Positions 45,627 to 58,372 of a DNA stretch of 64,000 bases are shown piece by piece; position 1 is the stretch's first letter, and every line of letters begins with the position of its first letter. Location of the stretch: contig JAIXUN010000002.1 in assembly GCA_027483535.1 (NCBI GenBank), positions 1,860,001-1,924,000 on the forward strand. The letters are read 5' to 3'. This DNA comes from a bacterium. Lineage in GTDB: Bacteria; Armatimonadota; Fimbriimonadia; Fimbriimonadales; Fimbriimonadaceae. Position numbers and translations under genes: made by a program. The notes under the pieces were generated by a model that was not told the origin of the DNA, ran no database searches, and saw only the letters and a list, made by a program, of their open reading frames with translations.

Positions 45627-46742
45627 ATGGATTCCATGAAGCGCGTGGTGGTTCTGGGAAGTACGGGCAGCATCGGCACCCAAACCTTGGACATCGTCCG
45701 AATGTTTCCCGACCGCCTCAAGGTTGTCGGTCTTGCCGCCGCGCAGAGCCGGGACCTGCTGAACCAGCAAGCTCAAGAATTTGGCGTGGATCGGACCGTC
45801 CTCTTCGCTGAAGACGGCATGGAGGCAATGGTCGATCTTGCAACCATGGAGGAGGCGGATATCGTCGTCACCTCGGTGGCGGGAGTCATTGGTCTGGAGC
45901 CGACCTTCGCCGCGATCCAAGCGGGCAAAGCGATCGCCCTTGCAAGCAAGGAGGTTCTGGTCGCGGCGGGTGAAGTTGTGATGCCGATGTGCGAGCAGCA
46001 CAACGTGCTCATGACTCCCATCGACAGCGAGCATAGCGCGGTGTTTCAGTGTCTGCAGGGCTATTCAAACGACCAAATCGACAAGGTCATCCTCACCGCG
46101 AGCGGGGGTCCTTTCCGAGGGAAAACCCGGGCCGAGCTAGAGCAGGTTTCGCTGGAAGACACTCTCAACCACCCCACATGGCGAATGGGCGGCAAGATCA
46201 CGGTGGACAGTGCAACCCTCATGAACAAAGGCCTCGAAATGATCGAGGCTCGGTGGCTGTTCGGCGTTGAAATGGACCAGGTGGACGTAGTGGTTCATCC
46301 TCAAAGCATCGTTCACAGCATGGTGAGATTCACGGATGGGTCAGTGCTGGGGCAACTCGGCTGGCCCAACATGAGGCTGCCGATTGTTTACGCCCTTCTC
46401 TACCCAGAACGCCCAAGGAACGAGTTGCCCATCTGGAATCCGGTCGACACGCCAACCCTCACGTTTGAGAAGCCCGACACCGAGACCTTCTCCGCTCTCA
46501 ATCTGGCTAGAGAGGCGGCAAAGATTGGAAAAACCATGCCCGCAGCCCTTAATGCGGCCAATGAGCACATTGTTAACAGCTTTTTGAAGGGTCGATTGCC
46601 ATTCCTTGGAATCGCGAAGGCCGTTGAATACGTTATGAATAAGCACGTCCCAACGGAAACCACGCTAGAGTCCATTCTCGATACCGATCGATGGGCTCGC
46701 ACGGTGGCGGAAGATTGGGTTCGGAAGTTCGGATTGCAATGA
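45627..46742 (+). CDS. dxr: 1-deoxy-D-xylulose 5-phosphate reductoisomerase
   Basis: Second step of the non-mevalonate isoprenoid pathway (makes methylerythritol phosphate with NADPH). The 371-residue protein has LGSTGSIGTQTLDIV (10-24, nucleotide binding), ALASKEVLVAAGE, MTPIDSEHSAVFQCL, ASGGPFRGKTR and HPTWRMGGKITVDSATLMNK. SD GAGG sits 8 bases before ATG 45627. The stop overlaps the rseP start (ATGA), a common dxr-rseP pairing. It supplies precursors for the uppS product. Confidence 0.96.
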   Translation: MDSMKRVVVLGSTGSIGTQTLDIVRMFPDRLKVVGLAAAQSRDLLNQQAQEFGVDRTVLFAEDGMEAMVDLATMEEADIVVTSVAGVIGLEPTFAAIQAGKAIALASKEVLVAAGEVVMPMCEQHNVLMTPIDSEHSAVFQCLQGYSNDQIDKVILTASGGPFRGKTRAELEQVSLEDTLNHPTWRMGGKITVDSATLMNKGLEMIEARWLFGVEMDQVDVVVHPQSIVHSMVRFTDGSVLGQLGWPNMRLPIVYALLYPERPRNELPIWNPVDTPTLTFEKPDTETFSALNLAREAAKIGKTMPAALNAANEHIVNSFLKGRLPFLGIAKAVEYVMNKHVPTETTLESILDTDRWARTVAEDWVRKFGLQ

Positions 46743-47819
46743 CGATCGCTACCCTTGGACACTATCTGCTCACCGCGATCGTCTTCGTGGTCATTCTCGT
46801 TGTGCTTGTAGGAGCGCACGAGTTGGGTCACTACTGGTTCGCTCGGCTCTTCAAGATGAAGGTGGAAGAGTTTGCCATTGGAGTTGGCAAGCCCATTCTT
46901 TGGACATTCGCAAAGCCAAAGCAGCCCCTTGAAGGTGAGGAAGACCACGTTGTCCCGTTCAACCTAAGACCCTATCCTCTCGGCGGATTCGTTCGAATCT
47001 CGGGCATGGAGCCGCAAGAGAACGGTGAAGAGGTTGCGGTGAATCACGGATTCTTCAGCAAAGCTCCTTGGCAACGCATCGTGGTTCTCTTTGCCGGACC
47101 CGTATTCAGCGTTGTGGCGGGCATGATAGCCCTGTTGCCCATCTACGCAACCATGGGCGTAACTCGGCAGGTGAATACCGTTGAGGGACTGCTCAGCACG
47201 GGCGCCGCTTACAAAGCGGGGGTTCGACCCGGCGACAAGATTTTGGCGGTTAATGGTCAGCCGGTGAAAATCGCTTTTGATGCGATCAAAGTCATTCGAG
47301 ACTCGAACGGGAAAGAAGTCGATTTCCGCATTCAGCGCGGACCGCAAACCTTCGATCTAAAGGTTCAACCGGAATACCAAAAAGAGGCGACTCCCCTTCT
47401 GGACGAACGAATGATGCCGACCGGAGAGAGAAAGCGGCAATACAAAGTCGGTCTGCTCTTCAAAACCGAAACGGTGAAGGTCTCGTTCCCAGAAGCTCTT
47501 TTGGCAACGTACGAGGAACCCAAGAGCGCATTGGTCGGAATGATCGGCCTGATCCGCAATCCTCAACGCGCCGAACAGCAAGCGGGTGGCGTGGTCACGA
47601 TGGTCGCTGCAACGAGCGCAGTGGTCACCCAAGGCTTTGATCGAATTGTCTGGTTTGCGGCCCTGCTCAGTATCTCTATCGGTTTCTTCAACCTGCTCCC
47701 CATTCCGCCGCTGGACGGTGGACAAATGCTCATCGCGTTCTTGGAAATGTTGAGAGGTGGCAAGAGGCTGCCGCTAAAGCTTCAGTTGGCGATCTTCCAA
47801 ACCGGATTTTTCTTGCTGA

Positions 47820-50866
<3,047 letters not shown>

Positions 50867-50873
50867 CTACGCC

Positions 50874-51416
50874 TTAATCTTCAGCCAGTGCAGATTCGAA
50901 GACGTTTGTGTTCACGAAAATCGGAGCGTCGAATCGAACCGCAATGGCGATCGCATCGCTCGGTCGGGCGTCTATTTCGACTTCTTCCGTTCCGGTGTGA
51001 AGATGGACCTTCGCGTAGTAAACGCCGTTCCAAAGATCATCGATGGCCACACGGGCGACCGTGGCACCGAGTCGGTCCACGATGTTTTTGATGAGGTCGT
51101 GAGTCATCGGGCGATCCGGACGATCACGCTCAAGCGAGACCAAAATCGCGTTTGCCTCAAACGGTCCGATCATGATCGGAAGTTGCCGATCTTCGTATTG
51201 AAGAACCACGAACTGAGAAGGTTGACCGCCTGCATCGCCGCGATAAATGCCGTCGATGCTCACTTCGACCATCTGCCCAGGCCCAAGTTCATCGGGCACA
51301 TCGTGCCCCTCTCGCGGGAAGAATGCGGGCGGTTCCTCTAAGGATTCGTCACCAGAATTGCCCTCTTCGGGTTCTTCAGGTCCTTCGTATTCTTCCGGCA
51401 TATCGTGATTCATCAT
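50874..51416 (-). CDS. Bifunctional nuclease family protein (DUF151)
   Basis: About 180 residues. An acidic N-terminal tail (EEYEGPEEPEEG, 6-25 region) precedes the DUF151 core: MVEVSIDGIYRG, FVVLQYEDRQLPIMIGPFEA, ILVSLERDRPDRPMTHDLIK and ARPSDAIAIAVRFDAPIFVN. Plant and bacterial members have been reported to cut both DNA and RNA. ATG 51416 (or 51413) is preferred over TTG 51449, which lies inside a tandem repeat. The gene starts just downstream of three 16-base repeats. Confidence 0.88.
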   Translation of the reverse strand: MMNHDMPEEYEGPEEPEEGNSGDESLEEPPAFFPREGHDVPDELGPGQMVEVSIDGIYRGDAGGQPSQFVVLQYEDRQLPIMIGPFEANAILVSLERDRPDRPMTHDLIKNIVDRLGATVARVAIDDLWNGVYYAKVHLHTGTEEVEIDARPSDAIAIAVRFDAPIFVNTNVFESALAED

Positions 51417-51425
51417 ACCAATACA

Positions 51426-51473
51426 GACCCCAAACTGGGCAAACCCCAAACTGGGCAGACCCCAAACTTGGCA
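51426..51473. repeat. Three tandem 16-base repeats upstream of the bifunctional nuclease gene
   Basis: Units at 51426-51441, 51442-51457 and 51458-51473 each contain CCCAAAC(T/T)GGG-like sequence; a decayed fourth unit lies at 51474-51489. Each full unit holds a small dyad CCCA-N3-TGGG. The array lies in the promoter/leader of the minus-strand gene starting at 51416. Confidence 0.85.
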
Positions 51474-51543
51474 GACTCCCCAAATGGAAATCCAATCGAG
51501 GGGTTCCTTCCACGAAGATATGGGACAGAGTTAAGAAACCTTA

Positions 51544-51575
51544 GGGGGATTCACTGACAGAATTGAGAATCCCCC
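51544..51575 (-). terminator. Probable terminator after rho
   Basis: 9-bp stem (51544-51552 with 51567-51575) with a 14-base loop; the minus-strand tail is TAAGGTTTCTT, so the U-tract is weak. Confidence 0.5.
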
Positions 51576-51589
51576 GGGTGGCGATGCGC

Positions 51590-52981
51590 TTAAACGGTTG
51601 CCCGGGTCCGCTGGATAACGCCTTCCACGAACGCCGCGTTATTCGGGGTTCGCTTGATGAGTTTGATGAACGATTCGGTCGCATCGAGGCTGTTCTGCTC
51701 TTTCGCCATGAGACGGCGAAGTTGAACAACGCCTTCATAGATGTCTTTATCGAACAGGAACTCCTCGTGCCGAGTGGAACTTCGGCGAACGTCAATGGCA
51801 GGCCATATTCGGCGCTCGGAGAGGTCTCGATCGAGGATGATTTCGCAGTTGCCTGTTCCCTTCAGTTCCTCGAAGATCGACTCGTCCATCTTCGAACCCG
51901 TATCGACGAGGACGCTCGCGACAATGGTCAGCGAACCGCCTTCTTCAATGTTTCGTGCCGCACCGAAGAATCGGCGAGGTCGGTATAGGGCGGAAGGATC
52001 GAGACCACCCGTGAGGGTTCGACCCGATGGGTTGATGGTCAAGTTGCTGGCCCGCGAAAGTCGCGTGAGCGAGTCGAGAACGATCACGACGTCTCGTCCG
52101 GATTCCACCAGTCGCTTGGCTTGCTCCAAGCAGAGGTCGGCGACACGCATGTGGCTCTCGGCAGGCTCGTCAAAGGTAGAGGAAATCACCTGACCGCGAA
52201 CCGATCGTCGCATATCCGTGACTTCTTCCGGTCGCTCATCGACCAAGAGAACCATGAGATAAACCTCGGGGTGGTTGGAAGTGATCGCGTTTGCAATCGA
52301 CTTCATCATCGTCGTCTTGCCAGCTTTTGGAGGAGAAACGATAAGGGCGCGTTGTCCCTTTCCGATGGGCGAAATCAGGTCGACAATCCGCGTGGAAATG
52401 TTGTCGGCGGTCGTCTCCATCTTAAGCCGCTCGTTTGGATAGAGCGGGGTCAGCTCGTCGAACTGCTTTCGATGTTTATTTTGGAGAGTGTCGGTTCCGG
52501 CGTTGTTCACGCTCTCGACTCTCAGCATTCCGCGATACTTCTCGCCTTCCTTCGGTTGGCGAACCAATCCGAAAACGAGATCACCCGCCCGAAGTCCAAA
52601 CTTTTTGATCTGGCTTTGGCTGACGTAAACGTCTTCCGGCGAAGGGAGGTAGTTGTCTCGACGGAGGAATCCCCAGCCGTCGTTCATGACTTCGAGAATG
52701 CCTTTGCCGTAGTGCGCTTCCTCGTTTACCTTGGTGAGAAGCCGCTCGATGATCTCGTGCTTCAGTAGGTCTGGAGAGAGCTTCGCCTTTTTCGCCTCTT
52801 TCAAGAGGTTGGCGGGCGTCATCAGGTCGAAATGGTTGAAATCGACTTCTGGAAGGTTTTCTAGATCGGCCTGAAGATCGCCCTTCGGCAATCCGTCTTC
52901 TTTTCGCGAACGGTGTCGGCGTCGATTGTTACCGCCTCCACTGTTTCCGCTACCGCCTCGGGGTCTAAATGTAGGAGTCAT
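51590..52981 (-). CDS. rho: Transcription termination factor Rho
   Basis: RNA-dependent hexameric helicase that ends transcription. 463 residues from ATG 52981. The N-terminal low-complexity region is glycine/arginine-rich (RPRGGSGNSGGGNNRRRHRS) before the cold-shock-like RNA-binding domain (YGKGILEVMNDGWGFLRRDN). The motor has P-loop PPKAGKTTM, LVDERPEEVTDM, VIVLDSLTRLSRA and the Q-loop RNIEEGGSLTI. An in-frame extension to 53035 is possible but not supported. Confidence 0.96.
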   Translation of the reverse strand: MTPTFRPRGGSGNSGGGNNRRRHRSRKEDGLPKGDLQADLENLPEVDFNHFDLMTPANLLKEAKKAKLSPDLLKHEIIERLLTKVNEEAHYGKGILEVMNDGWGFLRRDNYLPSPEDVYVSQSQIKKFGLRAGDLVFGLVRQPKEGEKYRGMLRVESVNNAGTDTLQNKHRKQFDELTPLYPNERLKMETTADNISTRIVDLISPIGKGQRALIVSPPKAGKTTMMKSIANAITSNHPEVYLMVLLVDERPEEVTDMRRSVRGQVISSTFDEPAESHMRVADLCLEQAKRLVESGRDVVIVLDSLTRLSRASNLTINPSGRTLTGGLDPSALYRPRRFFGAARNIEEGGSLTIVASVLVDTGSKMDESIFEELKGTGNCEIILDRDLSERRIWPAIDVRRSSTRHEEFLFDKDIYEGVVQLRRLMAKEQNSLDATESFIKLIKRTPNNAAFVEGVIQRTRATV

Positions 52982-53215
52982 ATCCGTAGTTTGTGATGGA
53001 GAGATAAAGTGTCCGATCAGTTGATCGATGCCCAAGTCCGCCCGGTAAGAGAGACTCTCAATAAGGAACTCTGGGCTGGGGAAATCCGCGAATCGCGCAG
53101 GGACGAGTTATCGGGAGTGACGTCAGTAGGACAACAAAACCGATCCCACTTTGTTCGTCACTGGCAATTTACCACAATCTGGCATTTCCGCAAGACCGAA
53201 TTGCTACCGTGAAGT

Positions 53216-53743
53216 TTACGAGTCCTTAACGACCCCGATATACGGTAGCTGTCGATACTTTTCCGCATCATCGAGACCGTATCCCACCACGAAAACATTC
53301 TCAATCTCAAAGCCCAGGTATTCGACTGGAACTTCGACCCGTCTCGCTTCCGGCTTGCTCAACAAAGAGGCGATCTTTAGGCTTGCAGGCTTACGCGTAC
53401 CAAGGAGATCGATGAGGTGACTCAGCGTCGTGCCGGTATCGACAATGTCTTCGACCAGAAGAACGTCCACGCCCTCGATATTGACGTCCACATCTTTTCG
53501 AATCTGGACCACGCCCGTCGTGCTGCGCCCACCGTGGTAGCTGGAAGTCTGCAAGAAGTCGATGATGACGTTGTTGTCCAGATGCTTACAGAGGTCGGCA
53601 AGGAATAGGAACGATCCTTTGAGAACCCCGACGAGCACAAGCGGCTTGCCGTCATAGTCTTTTCGAATCTGGGTCGCTAATTCGGCGATGCGCGCCTGGA
53701 GTGTATTTGCATCGATAAGGACTTCAATCGTGGGTTCGGACAT
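53216..53743 (-). CDS. hpt: Hypoxanthine phosphoribosyltransferase
   Basis: Salvages hypoxanthine and guanine to IMP and GMP using PRPP. The 175-residue protein has LVGVLKGSFLFLADL, SSYHGGRSTTG, and the PRPP-binding VEDIVDTGTT (97-106). It lies 20 bases downstream of guaA on the same strand, so purine salvage and GMP synthesis are probably co-transcribed. A GAGAAAA SD precedes the ATG. Confidence 0.95.
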   Translation of the reverse strand: MSEPTIEVLIDANTLQARIAELATQIRKDYDGKPLVLVGVLKGSFLFLADLCKHLDNNVIIDFLQTSSYHGGRSTTGVVQIRKDVDVNIEGVDVLLVEDIVDTGTTLSHLIDLLGTRKPASLKIASLLSKPEARRVEVPVEYLGFEIENVFVVGYGLDDAEKYRQLPYIGVVKDS

Positions 53744-53763
53744 ATCTATGTTTTCTCTGGAAA

Positions 53764-55290
53764 CTACTCTAGTTCAATGGTCGCGGGCGGCTTGCTCGTC
53801 AGGTCATAGAACACGCGATTCACTCCCTGAACTTCGTTGACGATTCGGGTTGCCACCCATTCAAGCACATCGAAAGGAATCGCGACGGCGCGAGCGGTCA
53901 TGGCGTCTTCGCTTTCAACGGCACGAAGAACGATCGGTTGCTCATAGGTGCGTTCGTCGCCCATCACGCCGACGCTGCGAACATCTAGCAGAGCCGCATA
54001 CGACTGCCAAATACCTTTGTGCAGGTCCCGACTTCTCAGCTCGGATCGGAAAATCCAATCCGCTTCCTGAACCATGCGCACACGGTCTGGGGTCACTTCT
54101 CCCAAGACTCGAACGCCAAGCCCAGGACCGGGGAACGGCTCTCGGTCGACCATTTCATCGGGCAGACCAAGAAGCCTTCCAACCGCTCGGACCTCGTCTT
54201 TAAACAGCCATCGAAGCGGCTCGATGAGTTTCAGTCTCATCCAGTCCGGCAATCCGCCAACGTTGTGGTGAGTCTTGATCTTTGCCGCAGTCGGTGAACC
54301 CGATTCGATGACGTCTGGATAGAGAGTTCCCTGCGCAAGCCAGTCGCAACCCTTCAGCTCGTCGGCGTGGTCTTCGAAAACCTGAACGAACTGTGCGCCG
54401 ATGGTTTTTCGCTTTGCTTCGGGATCCTTGATTCCCGCGAGGGCTCCAAAAAACCGATCGTGCTCTTTGAAGACTTTCAGGTTGGCTCCGAAGTGCCCGC
54501 CAAAAGTTTCTTCGACCTGTTCCGCCTCATTCTTGCGAAGGAGGCCGTGATCGACGAATACGCACAGCGCCCGATCACCGATCGCTTTGATCAGCAGGGC
54601 CGCCATGACCGAAGAATCGACGCCACCCGAAACGGCGCAAAGGACTCGCTCCTCTGGACCCACCGCGGCTCGGATCTTTTCGACCTCTTCATCAATGAAG
54701 TTCTGAGCCGTCCAGTCGCCAACGATCCCGGCGTTGTCCAAGAAGCCCTTCAAAATTGCTTTGCCGCCCGGCGTGTGCGTGACCTCTGGGTGGAATTGAA
54801 CTCCCCAACGCTTGATCCCCACGTTCTCCATGGCAGCGACGGGGCAAGTTTCAGTCGAGGCGGTCACCGTAAACCCAGCGGGAACCTCAACAACTTGGTC
54901 GCCGTGGGACATCCAAACCGAGTTCGAGCCCATGTTCGATACCAGCGAACCGGGCGTGATCGTGGTCAATTCTCGCTGACCGTACTCTTTGTGATCAGCA
55001 CCCGTGACTCGTCCACCCGTTCGGTGGGCCATCAACTGCTGTCCGTAGCAAATACCAAGGGTCGGAATCCCCTCAAGGACCGAAAAATCGAGCGTTGGTG
55101 CGTTCTCTTCCAGGACGGAACGGGGTCCACCGCTGAGAATCACTGCGGTTGGCTTCTCCGCCGCGATCTTCTCCGCGGCGGTTGTCCACGGGACCATTTC
55201 ACTGTACGCGCCAAACTCGCGGACGCGGCGAACGATAAGTTGGGTGTACTGCCCCCCAAAGTCGACGACGATAACGCGCTGGTGGGACAT
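53764..55290 (-). CDS. guaA: GMP synthase (glutamine-hydrolysing)
   Basis: Converts XMP to GMP. 508 residues: class I glutamine amidotransferase with FGGQYTQLIVRRVREFGAYS, GGPRSVL, catalytic Cys81 in LGICYGQQLMAH, and HPEVTHTPGG; then an ATP-pyrophosphatase domain with [13 protein letters not shown] (about 218-230) and a C-terminal dimer domain ending in PPATIELE. SD AAAGGT lies just before the ATG. It is upstream of hpt. Confidence 0.97.
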   Translation of the reverse strand: MSHQRVIVVDFGGQYTQLIVRRVREFGAYSEMVPWTTAAEKIAAEKPTAVILSGGPRSVLEENAPTLDFSVLEGIPTLGICYGQQLMAHRTGGRVTGADHKEYGQRELTTITPGSLVSNMGSNSVWMSHGDQVVEVPAGFTVTASTETCPVAAMENVGIKRWGVQFHPEVTHTPGGKAILKGFLDNAGIVGDWTAQNFIDEEVEKIRAAVGPEERVLCAVSGGVDSSVMAALLIKAIGDRALCVFVDHGLLRKNEAEQVEETFGGHFGANLKVFKEHDRFFGALAGIKDPEAKRKTIGAQFVQVFEDHADELKGCDWLAQGTLYPDVIESGSPTAAKIKTHHNVGGLPDWMRLKLIEPLRWLFKDEVRAVGRLLGLPDEMVDREPFPGPGLGVRVLGEVTPDRVRMVQEADWIFRSELRSRDLHKGIWQSYAALLDVRSVGVMGDERTYEQPIVLRAVESEDAMTARAVAIPFDVLEWVATRIVNEVQGVNRVFYDLTSKPPATIELE

Positions 55291-55419
55291 AGACCTTTCG
55301 GAGTAAACCTAGAAAGAGATAGGGGAATCAACCCAGCGACTTCTCCACCGAGGAGCCTTCACTGATATAGCGCGAATGAACTCGGGGTTCGGCGAGTTAC
55401 CGGTCGGTAAAATGAAGTT

Positions 55420-56304
55420 GTGAATCCGGAACAACTGGCGAGCCTTATCGAGGAAGTCTCGGCAGACCTCGAGGTCCGTACTCCTGATTCCATGAGGCTA
55501 TTGAAGCGAATCCTGAAAGGCGCCGCAACGGCCGATCAGGTGATTGGCCATTTCCGAACTCCGGCTCGACCTCCAAGAAACGCCGTCCAACCTCCTATTT
55601 TCGAGCGTGCCGAAAAGATTCGAATCATGGATCAGGGGGATGCGATCACCTTGCACCGATTCCGATCGCCACTCTCCATCGAGCGGTTCGTTCTGTTTGT
55701 CCACGGATGGGGTGGTCGAGCGTGGAATTTTGAGGGGTTCATCTCCAAGTTCCTTGAGAAGCGCTACGGCGTGATCGCCGTCGATCTCCCCGCTCACGGA
55801 GACTCTGAGGGGAGTTTTTGCGACGGTCTGCGATCAGCGAAGCTCATCCAGAACATCTGCTCCGAAATTGGCCCGTTTGAGGGAGCGGTCGCCCACTCGT
55901 TTGGGGCAGCCGCCGTCAATCTCGCGGTGTTTGACGGTGCGCCGTTGGGTCGGATCGTCCACATCGCCCCGTTTGTAAACATTCCCCACCGAGCGATTGA
56001 GTTTGCGATGTGTTTGGGCTTAGAGGGCGATGCGCTCACCGAGTTCTGGAAACTCTGTGACCAGAACTGGGGGATTCAAAGGATGCTCAACAGCAGTGGG
56101 CACGTTTTGGCGCCGTACATGTCCAACTCGATGCTCACGATTTGGGATCAGGACGATTCTGAGATTCCTGAACGCCACGTGAAATCCCTCGTGAACTCTT
56201 GGCCCGAGGCTCAACTGCATACGACCCACGGCCTCGGACACGTAAAAATTCTCGCCGACGAGAAGGTTCAGTTGATCACGAGCGTATTCGTCACGGGCAA
56301 CTGA
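55420..56304 (+). CDS. Alpha/beta hydrolase
   Basis: A 294-residue serine hydrolase. VLFVHGWGGRAWNF (91-104) is the oxyanion region, VDLPAHGDSEGS (121-132) the usual strand 4 motif, AHSFGAAA (158-165) the nucleophile elbow with Ser160, and HGLGHVKIL contains the likely catalytic histidine. The start codon is GTG 55420 without a clear SD; ATG 55489 is an alternative. There is no signal peptide, so it is probably cytoplasmic. Substrate unknown. Confidence 0.85.
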   Translation: MNPEQLASLIEEVSADLEVRTPDSMRLLKRILKGAATADQVIGHFRTPARPPRNAVQPPIFERAEKIRIMDQGDAITLHRFRSPLSIERFVLFVHGWGGRAWNFEGFISKFLEKRYGVIAVDLPAHGDSEGSFCDGLRSAKLIQNICSEIGPFEGAVAHSFGAAAVNLAVFDGAPLGRIVHIAPFVNIPHRAIEFAMCLGLEGDALTEFWKLCDQNWGIQRMLNSSGHVLAPYMSNSMLTIWDQDDSEIPERHVKSLVNSWPEAQLHTTHGLGHVKILADEKVQLITSVFVTGN

Positions 56305-56313
56305 GATGCGACT

Positions 56314-57093
56314 TTAGCCCTTTCGTTTGATCGTCAGAATGTTTTTGAGAGTTCGCTCGGTTGGCAAGCTGCCCGGCTTTTTGAGATCAAAAACCTTCGC
56401 CTTGGAAACGGCGGTGACGGTAAAGACCTGGAAAACTCCTACCTTCCGGGAGAACTCGCCCGAGCCTTCCCCGCTCAGGACGGTCTCGACCTTCTTTGAT
56501 GCTTCTTTCTCGGACGGGACCGGATTTCCAAAACCATTCTCGAAGCTATCGAACTCTTGATTCAAGGTGAACGAAATCTTCACGGTTTCATCGGTCACGG
56601 CTTCGACTTTGGCGACATACCGCACGGGCGATCCTCCAAAAGATTTATCGAATTTGTAGGTCTTCCCCACCTCCGCACCGTCTGGCGGGAGCTGAATGGG
56701 AAGGTAGCTCACTTCCGGAAAGCGCTGACTGTCGAGACCAGGAAGTCGAACGGGCATTGCCACTTTCGGGGCGTCGTTCCGGACCATCTCGCCAGAGGCC
56801 TTAAACTCGGCGATCGCTTTCGGAAAGAACGATTGAACGTTGTCTTTGGTGAACGGGAGTTCGTTGCCGTTCATTTCCACACCGAACTCTTCGATCTCGC
56901 TTTCAACGGCGAAGTTGCCAGACTCCTTCGGCTCAACTCCAGAGGCGATAGCGACGATCTTAACCCGTGCCTCGCCTTCCCTGCCCCCAAACAACGGGAG
57001 GAACCCTTTGAACTGGACATCGACATCGAACCGATGAACGGTGCTAGGAGTGAAGCCAAAAACTATCGCGGCAGCAAGAGAGGCGAATGTCAT
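56314..57093 (-). CDS. Secreted protein, unrecognised
   Basis: A 259-residue exported protein. A short signal peptide (MTFASLAAAIVFGFTPS) precedes a beta-rich body (VHRFDVDVQFKGFLPLFGGR, AKVEAVTDETVKISFTLNQE, FSRKVGVFQVFTVTAVSKAK). It has no family I recognise. The ATG overlaps the stop of the upstream AI-2E gene (ATGA), so the two are translationally coupled. Confidence 0.65.
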   Translation of the reverse strand: MTFASLAAAIVFGFTPSTVHRFDVDVQFKGFLPLFGGREGEARVKIVAIASGVEPKESGNFAVESEIEEFGVEMNGNELPFTKDNVQSFFPKAIAEFKASGEMVRNDAPKVAMPVRLPGLDSQRFPEVSYLPIQLPPDGAEVGKTYKFDKSFGGSPVRYVAKVEAVTDETVKISFTLNQEFDSFENGFGNPVPSEKEASKKVETVLSGEGSGEFSRKVGVFQVFTVTAVSKAKVFDLKKPGSLPTERTLKNILTIKRKG

Positions 57094-58295
57094 GCGAGTT
57101 CTCGACGGTGTCGACTTGGGATGACTGGCAACGAGAAAACCTCGTCCGGTCGGTTTGTATACGTAAGTACCCTGTCCAAAACAACCTTGATCGCGCCTGC
57201 CATCGGGAAGGCGAGGATCATGCCCGGCAACCCAAACAGGGCACCGAAGCTGAAGATCACGAACATTGAAACTAACGGATCGAGCCCTACCGCGGTTCCG
57301 ACAATGCGAGGATAAAGCAGCATGTCGAACACTAGGTGACAGAGCACGAAAACGACCGCCATGGCGATGGCTGCCGCAACGGGCGACGGAAGGACCATGA
57401 AGAGGAAGGTGCTTTTGCCGCTGAAAATGGTCACCGCGATCAAAACGGTGGCACTTATAATCGAGTTGAGATACGGCACCAGATACACCGTCCCGGCCAG
57501 TAGTCCAAGGACCAATCCGTACGGAGCGCCAATGAGGGTCAACAGGATCATCATTGTCACCGTGTATGCAGAAACGGCGATGCTCACACCGCGAAGGTAG
57601 TCGCTAAAGACGTCGCCAAGCTTATCGGTGAGGTCGGTCGCCCCCTGTCGTAGCGCGGGCGGGATGAGATGCATCAACCGCGTCCGAATCTCTTCGGTCC
57701 TTGGAAGAGACATGAGAACGATTATCGGCACGAAAGCCAACGTAAACAGTTGTGAGACCAGTCCCGAAGCGATCCCTACGAAGCTGTTTACGAACGTTTG
57801 GAACGACTTCCCGAACTGCCCTCGCTGGGGTTCGATGTACTGGGAATACAGACCGCGCTTGGTGGTCGGTAGGTTCAGGCGTTCAAGAAGGTCTTTTTGG
57901 TCGGTAAGAAGCCGCTCAACCCAGTCCTTCTTCGCGGGCATCGCCAATCGGTGGTCCACACTGGCCCGAACAAAGAAGTTGGACTTTGGGTCGGGCTTCG
58001 TCACGCCTTCGACAACTTCCCGCGCCTTAGACTGAAACCCGGCAACCTGTTCCGTCGCGTACGGCGTGATAAGAATCAGCGCCACGAGGATCGAACCAAA
58101 GAAGGCGAAGATCGGAATCCCCGAAGCAAATCCGTTGGACCAGCCCTTTTTCAGCAATTTGCGGCGGACGGGCGCCAAGATCGCCGTGATCAGGAAAGCG
58201 ACAATGAAAGGCAAAAGAATGCCTCTCACCGCGTATAGAAACGCGAAGAGCACCGCTACGATAACGAGCCAGAGGGCAATCCTTCGTCCAAGCAT
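57090..58295 (-). CDS. AI-2E family transporter (PerM-like)
   Basis: A 401-residue integral membrane protein. The family pattern is clear: paired N-terminal helices (LWLVIVAVLFAFLYAVRGIL, LPFIVAFLITAILAPVRRKL), a large extracytoplasmic domain (about 90-190), then LTLIGAPYGLVLGLLAGTVY and LDPLVSMFVIFSFGALFGLP with AFPMAGAIKVVLDR at the end. The substrate is unknown; the AI-2 export name comes from E. coli TqsA and need not apply. Coupled to the downstream secreted protein. Confidence 0.92.
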   Translation of the reverse strand: MLGRRIALWLVIVAVLFAFLYAVRGILLPFIVAFLITAILAPVRRKLLKKGWSNGFASGIPIFAFFGSILVALILITPYATEQVAGFQSKAREVVEGVTKPDPKSNFFVRASVDHRLAMPAKKDWVERLLTDQKDLLERLNLPTTKRGLYSQYIEPQRGQFGKSFQTFVNSFVGIASGLVSQLFTLAFVPIIVLMSLPRTEEIRTRLMHLIPPALRQGATDLTDKLGDVFSDYLRGVSIAVSAYTVTMMILLTLIGAPYGLVLGLLAGTVYLVPYLNSIISATVLIAVTIFSGKSTFLFMVLPSPVAAAIAMAVVFVLCHLVFDMLLYPRIVGTAVGLDPLVSMFVIFSFGALFGLPGMILAFPMAGAIKVVLDRVLTYTNRPDEVFSLPVIPSRHRRELA

Positions 58296-58315
58296 TCCGT
58301 AAAGACCTACAAAGA

Positions 58316-58344
58316 GAGACGCTCAGAGTTCCTCTGAGCGTCTC
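58316..58344 (-). terminator. Hairpin after the YtxH gene
   Basis: Perfect 13-bp stem (58316-58328 with 58332-58344), loop TTC; minus-strand tail TCTTTGT is only weakly U-rich. It separates ytxH from the AI-2E gene. Confidence 0.65.
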
Positions 58345-58372
58345 ACAAGTTTAATCGGTTTGGCTAGTGCCC

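Noticed and set aside
46691-46738. N-terminal extension of rseP
   Set aside because: It lies within dxr in another frame; ATG 46739 overlaps the dxr stop and gives a normal first membrane helix with HELGH.
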